DNA of 64,000 nt from Hyphomicrobiaceae bacterium (GCA_900298995.1 OMIC01000005.1:1-64000); one strand, 5' to 3'; counted from the first letter of the stretch, positions 18,926 to 29,289 are shown. Numbers and translations: made by a program. The notes: a model not told the origin generated them from the sequence alone.

Positions 18926-21847
18926 TTACTCGGCCGCCTGACGCTTGCCGCGTCGCAAGACATCCTTGAGATAGCGGCCCGTGTAGCTGCGCTTCTCACG
19001 CACGACATCCTCGGGCGTGCCGGCGACCACGATCTCCCCGCCACCATCGCCGCCTTCGGGCCCCAGGTCGATGATCCAGTCCGCTGTCTTGATGACTTCG
19101 AGATTGTGCTCGATCACGACGACGGTGTTGCCCTGGTCCACGAGTTCATGGAGCACTTCGAGAAGTTTCCGTACATCATGGAAATGCAGGCCGGTCGTCG
19201 GTTCGTCGAGGAGATAGAGCGTGCGGCCGGTGGCGCGGCGTGACAGTTCCTTGGCCAGCTTGACCCGCTGTGCCTCGCCGCCTGAAAGTGTAGTCGCCTG
19301 CTGCCCGACCTTTATGTACCCGAGGCCCACCCGTTCAAGTGTCTCCATCTTGTCGCGGACGCTGGGGACGGCGCGGAAGAATTCGCCCGCTTCGGATACC
19401 GTCATTTCCAGAACGTCGGCGATGGATTTGTCCTTGAACTTGATCTCCAGCGTCTCGCGGTTATAGCGGTGCCCGTGGCAGGCATCACACGTCACATAGA
19501 CGTCGGGAAGGAAGTGCATCTCGATCTTGATGACACCGTCGCCCTGACAGGTCTCGCAGCGGCCGCCCTTCACGTTGAAAGAAAAGCGTCCTGGTTCATA
19601 GCCGCGTGCCTTGGCCTCGGGTAGCCCGGCGAACCAGTCGCGTATAGGCGTGAATGCGCCGGTGTAGGTGGCGGGATTGGAGCGTGGCGTACGACCGATG
19701 GGGCTCTGATCGATGTCGATGATCTTGTCGAGGTGTTCCAGACCCTCGATGCGCTCATGTTCGGCCGGTGTCTCGCGGGCACCCATCAGTTTGCGCGCTG
19801 CGGCGCGATAGGCTGTGTCGATGAGGAGTGTTGATTTGCCGCCGCCAGAAACGCCTGTCACGCAGGTAAAGACGCCCAGTGGTATCTCGGCCGAAATGTT
19901 CTTCAGGTTGTTGGCCCGAGCCCCCTTGATTCGGATCGAACGGCCCTTCTGCCATTTTCGCCTGTTTCGAGGCAGTGGCACCTGCTGGGCGCCGGTCAGA
20001 TACTGGCCGGTGAGTGAGTTTGCGTCAGCCATGATCTGGTTTGGCGTACCCTGAGACACGATCCGTCCGCCATGCACACCGGCACCCGGTCCGATGTCGA
20101 CCACATAGTCGGCCATGCGGATTGCGTCCTCATCATGTTCCACGACGATCACCGTGTTCCCGAGGTCGCGGAGGTGTACGAGTGTTTCGAGAAGGCGGGC
20201 ATTGTCGCGCTGATGCAGTCCGATCGAAGGCTCGTCGAGAACATAGAGAACGCCGGTGAGACCGGACCCGATCTGCGAGGCGAGTCGAATGCGCTGACTT
20301 TCGCCGCCTGAGAGCGTTCCCGAGTTGCGGGACATGCTGAGATAGTCCAGTCCGACATCGACAAGGAATTTCAGCCGATCGCGGATCTCCTTGAGAATAC
20401 GGGCAGCAATCTCCCGGTCCTTGGGCTTAAGCGTATCGGCGAGACCATTGAACCAGAGATTGGCTTCGCGGATCGACAGGTTCGAGACTTCGCCGATGTG
20501 CCTGCCTGCGAGCTTGACAGCGAGGGCCTGGGGCTTGAGGCGAAAACCGCCGCATTCACCGCAGGGGTGGTCGGATTGATAGCGGGAGAGTTCTTCCCGC
20601 ATCCACTCCGAGTCGGTCTCGCGCCAGCGACGCTCGATGTTGCCGATGACGCCCTCAAAGGACTTCTTCGTCTTGTAGGTGCGGATGCCGTCGTCATAGG
20701 TAACGGTGACTTCTTCCTCACCCGTTCCGAAGAGAATGCCGTCACGGGCTTTCCTGGGGAGCTCCTTCCAGGGTGTGGTCATCGACACCTTGTAGTGGCG
20801 GGCGAGCGCCTCGAGTGTCTGGGTATAATAGGGCGAGGTGTTGCCGGTCCGTGCCCATGGAAGGATCGCTCCTTCCCGCATCGAGAGCGAGGTGTCCGGA
20901 ACGACGAGATCGGGTTCGAAATGCAGCTGTGTGCCCAGCCCGTCGCAGGCTGGACAAGCGCCGAAGGGATTGTTGAAGGAGAAGAGCCTGGGCTCGATCT
21001 CGTCAATCGTGAAGCCTGACACGGGACAGGCGAAGCGCTCGGAGAACAGAACCCGTTCATGGGTCTCGTTCTTCGACTTGTTGGCGCTTTCCTCCGAGGT
21101 CGCCGAGGCGGGCAGGGGCTTGTCGGCAAACTCAGCGACGGCGAGGCCTTCTGCCAGCTTCAGGGCCGTCTCGAGGCTGTCGGCAAGGCGGGTCCCAAGA
21201 TCGGGCTTGACCACCAGACGGTCGACGACGACGTCGATGTCATGCTTGAACTTCTTGTCGAGCGGAGGTACGGCGTCGATCTCGTGGAAGCGCCCATCGA
21301 CCTTGACACGGGTAAAGCCCTTTTTCTGGAGATCTGCCAGTTCCTTGCGATATTCGCCTTTACGGCCCCGGACGATGGGCGCCAGCAGATACAGGCGTGT
21401 CCCTTCCGGCAAGGCGAGGATGCGGTCGACCATCTGGGTGACGGTCTGGCTCTCGATGGGAAGTCCGGTAGCGGGGGAATAGGCCACACCGATGCGCGCA
21501 AAGAGAAGGCGCATGTAGTCGTAGATTTCCGTGACGGTCCCAACGGTGGAGCGCGGGTTACGGCTGGTCGTCTTCTGTTCGATCGATATTGCGGGAGACA
21601 GGCCGTCGATCTGATCAACATCCGGCTTCTGCATCATCTCGAGAAACTGTCGGGCATAGGCCGAGAGCGACTCGACATAGCGTCGCTGGCCCTCGGCGTA
21701 AATGGTGTCGAAGGCGAGGGATGACTTGCCCGAACCAGACAGTCCAGTGAAGACGATCAGACTGTCGCGCGGGAGCTCAAGCGACACATTCTTCAGATTG
21801 TGCTCGCGCGCACCCTGAATGGAGATGACTTTCTTGGGCTCGGGCAT
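18926..21847 (-). CDS. uvrA: Excinuclease ABC subunit A
   Basis: 973 residues. The damage-sensing ATPase of nucleotide excision repair; a dimer loads UvrB onto lesions. Two ABC modules are present: Walker [15 protein letters not shown] near residue 35 and [10 protein letters not shown] near 650, with signature motifs [12 protein letters not shown] and [12 protein letters not shown]. The C-terminal zinc finger (CETCQGDG and CDACHG) is complete. In the first zinc module the CXXC pair reads CPVS, so one Cys is lost while the partner CPAC is kept. It lies 24 bases after the YkgJ-like gene and has no LexA box in that gap. Confidence 0.97.
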   Translation of the reverse strand: MPEPKKVISIQGAREHNLKNVSLELPRDSLIVFTGLSGSGKSSLAFDTIYAEGQRRYVESLSAYARQFLEMMQKPDVDQIDGLSPAISIEQKTTSRNPRSTVGTVTEIYDYMRLLFARIGVAYSPATGLPIESQTVTQMVDRILALPEGTRLYLLAPIVRGRKGEYRKELADLQKKGFTRVKVDGRFHEIDAVPPLDKKFKHDIDVVVDRLVVKPDLGTRLADSLETALKLAEGLAVAEFADKPLPASATSEESANKSKNETHERVLFSERFACPVSGFTIDEIEPRLFSFNNPFGACPACDGLGTQLHFEPDLVVPDTSLSMREGAILPWARTGNTSPYYTQTLEALARHYKVSMTTPWKELPRKARDGILFGTGEEEVTVTYDDGIRTYKTKKSFEGVIGNIERRWRETDSEWMREELSRYQSDHPCGECGGFRLKPQALAVKLAGRHIGEVSNLSIREANLWFNGLADTLKPKDREIAARILKEIRDRLKFLVDVGLDYLSMSRNSGTLSGGESQRIRLASQIGSGLTGVLYVLDEPSIGLHQRDNARLLETLVHLRDLGNTVIVVEHDEDAIRMADYVVDIGPGAGVHGGRIVSQGTPNQIMADANSLTGQYLTGAQQVPLPRNRRKWQKGRSIRIKGARANNLKNISAEIPLGVFTCVTGVSGGGKSTLLIDTAYRAAARKLMGARETPAEHERIEGLEHLDKIIDIDQSPIGRTPRSNPATYTGAFTPIRDWFAGLPEAKARGYEPGRFSFNVKGGRCETCQGDGVIKIEMHFLPDVYVTCDACHGHRYNRETLEIKFKDKSIADVLEMTVSEAGEFFRAVPSVRDKMETLERVGLGYIKVGQQATTLSGGEAQRVKLAKELSRRATGRTLYLLDEPTTGLHFHDVRKLLEVLHELVDQGNTVVVIEHNLEVIKTADWIIDLGPEGGDGGGEIVVAGTPEDVVREKRSYTGRYLKDVLRRGKRQAAE

Positions 21848-21871
21848 GGTGATGGATGTCGCCGGATCGTG

Positions 21872-22249
21872 TCAGTTGTCGATGTGATAGGTGGTGGAGA
21901 TATAGGTCTCGTCCTCCTGGCCTGAGCGCTCGAAGGACAGGAAGTCATAGTAACCGCAGTGGCCTTCGCCCGGAAACACACGGCATGTGGACGGGCGTGC
22001 AAGATAGATAGTGCAGCGGCGTGCTTCTGTGTCGAAGAACTGGCAGATCTTGCCGAAGTGTTCGTCTTTCTTGCGGCGCATGACGCGCTTGTAGCCATGC
22101 GCAGATTTGAAATACTTTTTCTCGGCCTGCTTGAGGGTCAGGCCGAAATGCCTGGCGATGCGCTCGGCGTCGCGGTCTTTGACCTCGATTACTGGGTAGG
22201 AGCAGCAATAGCCGGGGCATTTGAGGCAGTCATACTTCTTGCGGGGCAT
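21872..22249 (-). CDS. YkgJ-like Cys-rich putative zinc/iron-chelating protein
   Basis: 125 residues. Cys cluster at the N-terminus (CLKCPGYCC, residues 8-15) and more Cys at CQFF, RRCTIY, STCRVFP and HCGYY, the pattern of the YkgJ/UPF0153 family thought to bind Zn or an Fe-S centre. No enzyme activity is established for the family. Upstream of uvrA by 24 bases and downstream of the LysR gene by 33, so all three may share a transcript. Nothing else in the sequence suggests a role in repair. Confidence 0.82.
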   Translation of the reverse strand: MPRKKYDCLKCPGYCCSYPVIEVKDRDAERIARHFGLTLKQAEKKYFKSAHGYKRVMRRKKDEHFGKICQFFDTEARRCTIYLARPSTCRVFPGEGHCGYYDFLSFERSGQEDETYISTTYHIDN

Positions 22250-22282
22250 CTGGTCCGTGTCCGTGATGTGGGGCGAGAAGGA

Positions 22283-23230
22283 TTAGGACGATGACGGCCG
22301 GGCTGCAACGGCGTTGGGCCTCTGGCCTGTCAGTTGGGCATATTTCCTGTTGGTATCCGCGATCTCGCCCATTAGCCACTCGCGGAAGGCGCGGACGGGA
22401 GCGGTTTCCTTCGTGCGTTTCCCGCGGACAAACCAGTAGTGCCAGTGATCCTTCTTGTCGAAGCTGAAAGGGCGGACCAGCCAGCCCTCCAGCAGGGCGT
22501 CGGTCGCGAGCATCTGGTCGGCGAGCGCGAAACCCTGGCCGGCTTCTGCGGCGTCAATGGCGAGATGGTTCTGAAAAAGCGTTCCGCGCCAGTCTTCCAC
22601 GCCGGTTACCCCGGCGGCGGCCAGCCAGTCCGCCCACCATTGTTTTCGCGACTCGTGCAGAAGGTTGAAATCCACGAGATTGGCCGGGGTCAGGTGTGGT
22701 CTTCCGGAGATCAGTTTCGGCGCGCAGACGGGGAAAATGAGGGCGTCGGTGAGCTTGGTGGCCTCCGTATCAGGCCAGGCCCCGGACCCATAGCGGATGC
22801 CGATATCGGCCTCTCCCGAGCGGAAATCGGCCAGCGTATTGGTGGGGTCTATGGTCAGTTCGATATCGGGGTGGAGTTCATTGAAGCGTCCGAGCCGGGG
22901 CACCAGCCAGCGCGATGCGATGGCCGGTTCGACGCTGAGCTTGAGCTGGCGCACGTCGCCCACGGCGGCTGCCTCGCGGGTCGCTTCGCTCAGCTGATCG
23001 AACAACGGGGTAAGCCGCCCCCCATAGCGGCGGCCTGCGTCGGTGAGAACGACGCCCCTCCCCGTGCGGGTGAAGAGGTCCGTGCCCAGCCATTCCTCAA
23101 GGTCGCGGATGTGACGGCTGACGGCGGCATGGGTCACGAAGAGCTCCGCCGCTGCCTCCGTGAAGCTCTCCAACCGGGCGGCGGCCTCAAAGGCCTTCAG
23201 TGCATTCAGGGAGGGCAGGCGGCGGGCCAT
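22283..23230 (-). CDS. LysR-family transcriptional regulator, GcvA-like
   Basis: 315 residues. N-terminal winged helix-turn-helix (residues 5-64: LNALKAFEAAARLESFTEAA, then LFVTHAAVSRHIRDLE), then a periplasmic-binding-protein-like effector domain (about 92-300) with the GcvA-type block IDPTNTLADFRSGEADIGIRYG. The closest named group is GcvA, but no glycine-cleavage gene or other obvious target is adjacent. It diverges from a small orphan gene across 119 bases. Target and ligand unknown. Confidence 0.9.
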   Translation of the reverse strand: MARRLPSLNALKAFEAAARLESFTEAAAELFVTHAAVSRHIRDLEEWLGTDLFTRTGRGVVLTDAGRRYGGRLTPLFDQLSEATREAAAVGDVRQLKLSVEPAIASRWLVPRLGRFNELHPDIELTIDPTNTLADFRSGEADIGIRYGSGAWPDTEATKLTDALIFPVCAPKLISGRPHLTPANLVDFNLLHESRKQWWADWLAAAGVTGVEDWRGTLFQNHLAIDAAEAGQGFALADQMLATDALLEGWLVRPFSFDKKDHWHYWFVRGKRTKETAPVRAFREWLMGEIADTNRKYAQLTGQRPNAVAARPSSS

Positions 23231-23349
23231 GGTCCATCTGTGAGTTTTTGTTACAGGTAGCGTAGGTTATTGCCGTTTGCTTCGCAAGGGCGAAACGGGC
23301 ATGGTGAATGCACGCAAAGCGATGGAGGCAAGGGACACGGAGAATGAAC

Positions 23350-23499
23350 ATGAACTGGATTTTGGACACTTATTCAGAGGTTTACAGCGTTGCCATGCAT
23401 AAGGCCGCGGTTGCGGAGCGGTCGGTTGCAAATGCGAAGACGGGCCGGGTTGTCAAGCCAGGCAAGCTGCTTGGTTTGCTGGGCTGGAGCCGGGCCTGA
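23350..23499 (+). CDS. Small protein of unknown function (49 residues)
   Basis: I do not recognise this protein. ATG 23350 is chosen because GGAG (23339-23342) lies seven bases before it; ATG 23344 is too close. The first 28 residues look helical (MNWILDTYSEVYSVAMHK then Ala-rich), the rest is basic and ends KLLGLLGWSRA. No transmembrane segment or signal peptide is clear. It has a strong terminator of its own 11 bases after the stop, which makes a real, separately transcribed gene likely. It diverges from the LysR gene, which could regulate it. Confidence 0.55.
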   Translation: MNWILDTYSEVYSVAMHKAAVAERSVANAKTGRVVKPGKLLGLLGWSRA

Positions 23500-23510
23500 A
23501 CCATTCCGGG

Positions 23511-23540
23511 TGGCGCTGCCGCAGGCAGCGCCATTTGACT
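23511..23540 (+). terminator. Terminator behind the small orphan gene
   Basis: A perfect 10-base stem TGGCGCTGCC/GGCAGCGCCA with a GCA loop, followed by TTTGACTT. The T run overlaps the TTGACT (23535-23540) that may serve as the -35 box of ssb, so terminator and promoter are packed together. Confidence 0.8.
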
Positions 23541-23562
23541 TGCATAAGAACAAAACATGAAC
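23535..23562 (+). promoter_or_regulatory. LexA (SOS) box and -35 element before ssb
   Basis: GAAC (23548-23551), seven bases, GAAC (23559-23562): an exact match to the alphaproteobacterial LexA consensus, which reads GTTC-N7-GTTC on the other strand. It lies in the spacer behind a possible -35 TTGACT (23535-23540), where LexA would block polymerase. The -10 is not clear. Confidence 0.8.
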
Positions 23563-23648
23563 TAATGAGGTGTTCAAGAGGTTTGGCGGGAACTGGACTC
23601 GGGCACGGCTTGGCCTAATGTGCCCGCAAAAGAGGAAGGGTGCGGACA

Positions 23649-24137
23649 ATGGCGGGATCGGTGAACAAGGTCATTCTGGTTGGCAATCTGGGCCGCGATC
23701 CTGAGGTTCGGCACACCCAGGACGGAAAGCCCATCGTGAACCTGTCCCTTGCCACCTCCGAGACCTGGCGCGACCGCACGACGGGCGAGCGCAAGGAGAA
23801 GACGGAGTGGCACCGTGTGGTCATCTTCAATGAAAATCTGGCCAAGGTGGCGGAGCAGTATCTGAAGAAGGGGTCGACGGTCTACATCGAGGGCCAGCTT
23901 CAGACGCGCAAGTATACCGACAAGGATGGTGCTGAGAAGTATTCAACCGAAGTCGTTCTCCAGAACTATCGCGGTGAGCTCACCATGCTGGGCGGACGCG
24001 GCGGTAGCGAAGGTGGTGGCGGCTCGTTTGGGGGCAGTGACGAGTTTGGCCAGTCGGGCCCCATGGAGCGTCCTCGGATGAGCCAATCGAAGGCTCAGAT
24101 TCCAGGCCGTGACCTGGACGACGAAGTTCCATTCTGA
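23649..24137 (+). CDS. ssb: Single-stranded DNA-binding protein
   Basis: 162 residues from ATG 23649, ten bases after AGGAAGG; an earlier GTG at 23640 is too close to the ribosome site. OB fold in residues 5-110 ([36 protein letters not shown]), a Gly-rich linker and the acidic tip DLDDEVPF that recruits partners such as RecO, RecQ, PriA and RarA. A perfect LexA box lies upstream, so it should be induced by DNA damage. gyrA follows 137 bases later. Confidence 0.97.
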   Translation: MAGSVNKVILVGNLGRDPEVRHTQDGKPIVNLSLATSETWRDRTTGERKEKTEWHRVVIFNENLAKVAEQYLKKGSTVYIEGQLQTRKYTDKDGAEKYSTEVVLQNYRGELTMLGGRGGSEGGGGSFGGSDEFGQSGPMERPRMSQSKAQIPGRDLDDEVPF

Positions 24138-24274
24138 GGCCGTTTCAGGCCTGAAAATCAACAGTTTCCATTGTATGCGGGGCTTTGAGGACCTAGACTG
24201 ACGAGGCTGCCGAATCGTGTGGGTCAGTGACCCCGCCTCAGGCAGTTTTTGCTGGGTTTTGCCGAAGGTTTTCC

Positions 24275-26992
24275 GTGGCCGATTCTGACGATCCGAAGGG
24301 TGTGATCCCGCCCGCCAATCCTTCCGAAATCTCGCCGGTCTCCATCGAGGAGGAGATGCGCAAGAGCTATCTCGATTACGCCATGAGCGTGATCGTGAGC
24401 CGTGCTCTGCCTGATGTGCGTGACGGCCTCAAGCCCGTGCACCGCCGCATTCTGTTCTCGATGCACGAGAACGGCTATGACTGGAACAAGGCCTACCGCA
24501 AGTCAGCACGTATCGTGGGCGATGTCATCGGTAAGTATCACCCGCATGGCGATCAGTCCATCTATGACGCACTCGTGCGCATGGCGCAGGACTTTTCACT
24601 CCGCCTGCCACTGATCGACGGACAGGGCAATTTCGGCTCGGTGGACGGCGACCCACCTGCGGCCATGCGGTATACCGAGTCGCGCATGGCCAAGGTGGCC
24701 CACGCGCTGCTCGAGGATATCGACAAGGAGACGGTCGAGTTCCAGCCGAACTACGACAGTTCCGAGCGCGAACCGACGGTGCTGCCTGCACGTTTTCCCA
24801 ACCTCCTCGTCAATGGATCAGGTGGCATCGCGGTCGGCATGGCCACCAATATGGCCCCTCACAATCTCGGCGAGGTGATCGACGCCTGCATTGCCGTTGT
24901 GGATAACCCCGGCATATCCATCGATGATCTGATCGAGATCGTTCCCGGGCCGGACTTTCCGACAGGCGGGCTCATTCTCGGCAGAGCAGGGATCAAGTCG
25001 GCAGCCCATACTGGCCGGGGCTCTGTGGTCATGCGTGCGCGCGTCCATACGGAGGAGGTTCGCAAGGAACGTGAAGCGCTGATCATCACCGAGATACCAT
25101 ATCAGGTGAACAAGGCGTTGATGATCGAGCGCATCGCCGAACTTGTGCGCGACAAGAAGCTGGAAGGGATCTCGGACATCCGCGACGAGTCCGACCGGCA
25201 GGGCATGCGGGTGGTCATCGAGTTGAAGCGCGATGCCATGGCGGACATCGTCCTGAACCAGTTGTACCGGTTCACGCCACTGCAGTCGACTTTCGGTATC
25301 AATAACGTCTGCCTCACCGGCGGCCGTCCGGAATTGATGAACTTGAAGGATCTCCTTCAGGCCTTCATCAGCTTCCGTGAAGAAGTTGTGACCAAGCGCA
25401 CCAAGTTTCTGTTGAACAAGGCCCGTGACCGTGCACATGTCCTCGTGGGTCTTGCGATTGCTGTCGCGAACATAGACGAAGTGATCGCACTTATCCGCAA
25501 GGCAAAGGACGCGGGCGAGGCTCGCGAGGCGCTGATGGGCCGGGACTGGCCCGCGCGGGACATGGCGCCGCTCATCGCCCTGATTGCCGATCCGCGCCAC
25601 GTGCTGACGGCGGAAGGCACTTATAGGCTGTCGGATGAACAAGCCCGCGCAATTCTTGACTTGCGCCTTCAGCGCCTCACGGCGCTGGGCCGCGACGAGA
25701 TAGCCGCTGAACTTCAGAAACTGTCGACCGAGATTTCCGATTATCTGGACATTCTGCGGTCACGGGCACGGGTGCTGAGCATCATCAAGGAAGAGTTGTC
25801 GGGCATCCGGCAGGAATTCACGCCCCCCCGCCGCACCGAGATCGTCGAGAATGACGGCGAAGTCGAGGATGAAGATCTTATCCAGCGCGAAGACATGGTC
25901 GTGACCGTGAGCCATGCGGGCTATGTGAAGCGAGTGCCGCTTTCGACCTATCGCGCGCAGAAGCGGGGCGGCAAGGGCCGCTCTGGCATGGGCACGAAGG
26001 AAGAGGATTTCGTCACCAAGCTGTTCGTGGCCAATACCCATACGCCGATCCTGTTCTTTTCGTCCGCGGGCATGGTCTACCGCCTCAAGACCTGGCGGCT
26101 TCCTGTGGGAAATCCGCAGGCGCGGGGCAAGGCGCTCATCAACCTGCTGCCGCTGGAAGCGGGTGAGCGTATTACGACAATTCTGCCGATGCCGGAGGAT
26201 GCCGCAGAAGCTGCCGGGCAGTATCTGATGTTCGCCACACGGTCTGGTACGGTGCGGCGGAACGAAATCACGGACTTCGAGCAGATCAACAGGTCCGGCA
26301 AGATTGCCATGAAGCTTGACGATGGTGACATGATCGCCGGTGTCGAAATCTGCACGGAGGCCGATGACGTGCATCTCACCACGGCCGTGGGGCAGTGCAT
26401 CCGGTTCCCGGTTGGCGAGGTGCGTGTGTTCAAGGGCCGCGACTCAACGGGTGTGCGCGGCATCCGCCTGGAAGATGGAGACAGGCTCATTTCAATGTCC
26501 ATCCTGCGGCACGTCGAGGCGTCACCGGACGAACGGGCAGCCTATCTCAAGCTGTCGCGTGCCCAGGCCGGCGAAGACGTCGACCAGGCGGGTGGCGCAG
26601 GCGACGATGAGGTGGCTGCAGAGACAACGCTCAGTCCACAGCGCTTTGCGGAGATGAGCAGCAGCGAACAGGTTATCCTGACGGTATCTGCCAACGGTTA
26701 CGGCAAGCGCACGTCGTCCTATGAATATCGCATCACCGGGCGTGGCGGCAAAGGTATCGTTGCCATGGCAGTGAATGAGAGGAATGGGCCGCTGGTTGCC
26801 AGTTTCCCTGTTGAGGGCGGCGACGAAATCATGCTGGTGACGGACGGTGGGCAATTGATCAGAACTCCGGCTGGAGACATCGGCAAGAAAGGGCGTTCGA
26901 CGCAGGGCGTGATCATCATCGATGTAGCTGATGGTGAGCATGTGGTCTCCGCCGAGCACATCACCGAAGACGAGGAGGCGGAGGAGGCCTGA
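24275..26992 (+). CDS. gyrA: DNA gyrase subunit A
   Basis: 905 residues from GTG 24275, six bases after GAAGG; a GTG at 24227 adds 16 residues unlike the family. It cuts and rejoins DNA, introducing negative supercoils with GyrB. Active-site Tyr133 lies in AAMRYTESR. The quinolone region reads GDQSIYD (92-98): the residue matching E. coli Ser83 is Gln94 and that matching Asp87 is Asp98. The C-terminal pinwheel has the GyrA box QKRGGKG, which separates it from ParC. The ssb-gyrA gap holds a weak hairpin, AGGCC/GGCCT, at about 24136-24151. Overlaps the exporter gene by one base. Confidence 0.97.
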   Translation: MADSDDPKGVIPPANPSEISPVSIEEEMRKSYLDYAMSVIVSRALPDVRDGLKPVHRRILFSMHENGYDWNKAYRKSARIVGDVIGKYHPHGDQSIYDALVRMAQDFSLRLPLIDGQGNFGSVDGDPPAAMRYTESRMAKVAHALLEDIDKETVEFQPNYDSSEREPTVLPARFPNLLVNGSGGIAVGMATNMAPHNLGEVIDACIAVVDNPGISIDDLIEIVPGPDFPTGGLILGRAGIKSAAHTGRGSVVMRARVHTEEVRKEREALIITEIPYQVNKALMIERIAELVRDKKLEGISDIRDESDRQGMRVVIELKRDAMADIVLNQLYRFTPLQSTFGINNVCLTGGRPELMNLKDLLQAFISFREEVVTKRTKFLLNKARDRAHVLVGLAIAVANIDEVIALIRKAKDAGEAREALMGRDWPARDMAPLIALIADPRHVLTAEGTYRLSDEQARAILDLRLQRLTALGRDEIAAELQKLSTEISDYLDILRSRARVLSIIKEELSGIRQEFTPPRRTEIVENDGEVEDEDLIQREDMVVTVSHAGYVKRVPLSTYRAQKRGGKGRSGMGTKEEDFVTKLFVANTHTPILFFSSAGMVYRLKTWRLPVGNPQARGKALINLLPLEAGERITTILPMPEDAAEAAGQYLMFATRSGTVRRNEITDFEQINRSGKIAMKLDDGDMIAGVEICTEADDVHLTTAVGQCIRFPVGEVRVFKGRDSTGVRGIRLEDGDRLISMSILRHVEASPDERAAYLKLSRAQAGEDVDQAGGAGDDEVAAETTLSPQRFAEMSSSEQVILTVSANGYGKRTSSYEYRITGRGGKGIVAMAVNERNGPLVASFPVEGGDEIMLVTDGGQLIRTPAGDIGKKGRSTQGVIIIDVADGEHVVSAEHITEDEEAEEA

Positions 26993-27609
26993 TGGCTGTC
27001 TCCGTTCTGCTGGCGTTTGGTGGGGCTTGTGCGCTGCTGTTCCTGAAGCCTGGTCCGGCAATGTCTGTGATCGTCGCCAATTCAGTCGGATACGGCGTGC
27101 GCGGGGGCATGGTGTCGGTCGCGGGAAATGTGCTGGGTTTCGCGGCGCTGCTGACGATCGTGGGCCTCGGACTTTCATGGATCGCGGCCAGCATGCAGGT
27201 CTGGTTCGACTGGATACGGCTCGGTGGAGCGGTTTATCTCACATGGCTTGGTCTAGGCCGATTGCGAAACGCCGGGCGTGTCTCGTCCTATGGAGAAAAT
27301 CCGACGGGCGAATTGTTCCGTGATGGATTTATCGTCGCGGTGGCCAATCCGGAAGTCCTTCTGTTTCTCGCAGCCTTCCTGCCGCCATTCGTCAATCCGG
27401 TGTACCCCGCGGCCCCACAAATCCTTGCCCTTGCGACCATTTTTGTGGTCGTGAGCGCCATTGCAGGAACGCTCCTGGCCGTCCTGGCAGGTCAGGCCCG
27501 CAACTTCCTCTCGGGAGATCGGCTCAGGTTCATCGATTATCTCTCCGGAGGCTTGCTTGTTGTGGCCGGTCTGTGGCTAGCTTGGCCGGCACTGGAGATG
27601 CTGCTGTGA
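26992..27609 (+). CDS. LysE/RhtB-family amino-acid exporter, copy 1
   Basis: 205 residues, about six hydrophobic helices, inner membrane. The family signature near the N-terminus (LKPGPAMSVIVANS) is present. Family members export lysine, homoserine, threonine or related amino acids; the substrate cannot be told here. ATG overlaps the gyrA stop by one base and the end overlaps the second copy by four, so the pair is probably read from the gyrA mRNA. Confidence 0.87.
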   Translation: MAVSVLLAFGGACALLFLKPGPAMSVIVANSVGYGVRGGMVSVAGNVLGFAALLTIVGLGLSWIAASMQVWFDWIRLGGAVYLTWLGLGRLRNAGRVSSYGENPTGELFRDGFIVAVANPEVLLFLAAFLPPFVNPVYPAAPQILALATIFVVVSAIAGTLLAVLAGQARNFLSGDRLRFIDYLSGGLLVVAGLWLAWPALEMLL

Positions 27610-28217
27610 CGTTCGATACCTACCTTGCATATTGTGCCGCCGCGACTGCCTTGGCACTGGTGCCTGGCCCGACGGTGACGGTGATCATCGCCAATAGTCT
27701 GCGGCATGGCATACGCGCCGGTCTGCAGAATGTGGCTGGCACCCAGGCGGGATTTGTCGTCTGGCTCGCTATCGCGGCGATGGGCCTTTCGGCCGCCGTT
27801 GATGTGATGGGGTTGTGGTTTGACCTGTTGCGCTATGCCGGTGCGGGCTATCTGATCTGGCTGGCCATCAAGCTGTTCCGATCGGACGGTACTCTTTCCG
27901 CCGCGGCAGAGCGCGCAAGACCGGCGGGTAGGTTCTTCCTGCAGGGGGTTGTGGTCATCATTTCAAACCCGAAAATGCTGGTGCTGTTCGGAGCGATGAT
28001 CCCGCCCTTCATCTCGCCGGGTGAGGAAGCTCTACCGCAAATTCTTCTGCTGGGCGGAACCTTCATGGCGATCGCTTTCATCGGTGATTGCACCTACGCC
28101 GTCATGGCCAGCAAGGCAGGGACATTTCTATCGGGCTCGCGGATCCGGGCACTTGAAATCATCAGCGGTTGCCTGCTGATGGGCGGTGGCATCTGGATGG
28201 CGCTGAAGGGACGCTGA
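27606..28217 (+). CDS. LysE/RhtB-family amino-acid exporter, copy 2
   Basis: 203 residues from GTG 27606, which overlaps the previous stop (GTGA); an earlier in-frame start at 27573 lies inside copy 1. About six membrane helices; signature ALVPGPTVTVIIANSLRHG near residue 20. It resembles copy 1 in length and plan but the sequences differ widely, so this is an old duplication or two separate members. One base before coaD. Two-subunit function is possible but not known for this family. Confidence 0.86.
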   Translation: MTFDTYLAYCAAATALALVPGPTVTVIIANSLRHGIRAGLQNVAGTQAGFVVWLAIAAMGLSAAVDVMGLWFDLLRYAGAGYLIWLAIKLFRSDGTLSAAAERARPAGRFFLQGVVVIISNPKMLVLFGAMIPPFISPGEEALPQILLLGGTFMAIAFIGDCTYAVMASKAGTFLSGSRIRALEIISGCLLMGGGIWMALKGR

Positions 28218-28218
28218 C

Positions 28219-28725
28219 ATGACGCGCACGGGTTTCTATGCAGGTTCATTCGATCCGGTCACCTATGGACATCTGGATATCATCGCGCGGGCTGCGCGGC
28301 TGGTGGATCGGCTCGTTCTGGGGGTTGGAACACTCCATGGCAAGCAAGCCATGATTGACGCTGACACGCGCATGGCACTTCTCGAAACTGTCACCCGCCC
28401 GGTCGCTCAACATACAGGAGTCAAGATCTCGGTGGTGGCCTTCGATGGCCTGGTGGTCGAGGCTGCTCGGCAGCACAAGGCGGGCCTTTTGATCCGCGGA
28501 CTGCGGGATGCGACAGATTTCGACTACGAGATTCAGATGAGCCAGATGAATGGTGCTCTGGCGCCTGATGTTGAGACGGTCTTCCTGGCCGCCTCACCGG
28601 CGACGCGGATGATCGCGTCATCGCTGGTCAAGCAGATCGCCAGAATGGGGGGCGATATCACACTGTTCATTCCCAGGGAGGCGCAGGCGGTGGTTGCTGC
28701 CACTCTCGCCAAGGGATCGCATTGA
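28219..28725 (+). CDS. coaD: Phosphopantetheine adenylyltransferase
   Basis: 168 residues. Penultimate step of coenzyme A synthesis: 4'-phosphopantetheine + ATP to dephospho-CoA. The nucleotidyltransferase motif GSFDPVTYGHLDI (residues 9-21) and RGLRDATDFDYE (about 91-102) are typical, and ATRMIASSLVKQI matches the second ATP-binding site. One base after the exporter pair, in the usual alphaproteobacterial stretch from gyrA to tgt. Confidence 0.97.
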   Translation: MTRTGFYAGSFDPVTYGHLDIIARAARLVDRLVLGVGTLHGKQAMIDADTRMALLETVTRPVAQHTGVKISVVAFDGLVVEAARQHKAGLLIRGLRDATDFDYEIQMSQMNGALAPDVETVFLAASPATRMIASSLVKQIARMGGDITLFIPREAQAVVAATLAKGSH

Positions 28726-28776
28726 CTTTTTCCCGCCGTGCCGTCAGGAACGGCGCATCAAACAACAGGAGTTCCC

Positions 28777-29289
28777 ATGATCAGGAAACTGGCACTGGCC
28801 GTGTTGGCTACGGGTTTGCTTGCTACCCCGGCTCTGGCCGCTGAAAAGCTCAAGATTGAGACGAGCAAGGGCTGCTCGTTCGAGATTACCCTGCGCCCGG
28901 ATCTGGCCCCGAACCACGTGAAGCAGATCACCAAGCTTGCCAAGGCGGGCTTCTATGATGGAATCGTGTTTCACCGGGTGATTGATGGTTTCATGGCCCA
29001 GACGGGCGATCCGACCGGCTCGGGAATGGGCGGTTCCGAGGAGCCCGATCTCAAGGCGGAATTCACGCCCGAACCCTACAAGCGCGGTACGGTTGGCATG
29101 GCCCGATCGAGTGATCCCAATTCTGGCAACAGCCAGTTCTTCATCATGTTCGCCGACGGCGATTTTCTGAATGGCCAGTACACAGTGTGGGGCCAGGTTG
29201 ATGAGGCTGGCATGGCGTGTGTCGACAAGATCGAACGCGGTGAACCGCCCGCAAATCCCGACAAGATGGTCAAGGTAACGGTGGAATAA
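28777..29289 (+). CDS. ppiA: Periplasmic peptidyl-prolyl cis-trans isomerase (cyclophilin)
   Basis: 170 residues from ATG 28777, preceded by CAGGAG; an upstream GTG is in frame but lacks a ribosome site. A signal peptide (about 1-21, ending TPALA) directs it to the periplasm. Cyclophilin core: FHRVIDGFMAQTGDP and NSGNSQFFIMF. Catalyses proline isomerisation in exported proteins. The next gene is a second cyclophilin without signal peptide, starting directly after the stop. Confidence 0.93.
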   Translation: MIRKLALAVLATGLLATPALAAEKLKIETSKGCSFEITLRPDLAPNHVKQITKLAKAGFYDGIVFHRVIDGFMAQTGDPTGSGMGGSEEPDLKAEFTPEPYKRGTVGMARSSDPNSGNSQFFIMFADGDFLNGQYTVWGQVDEAGMACVDKIERGEPPANPDKMVKVTVE

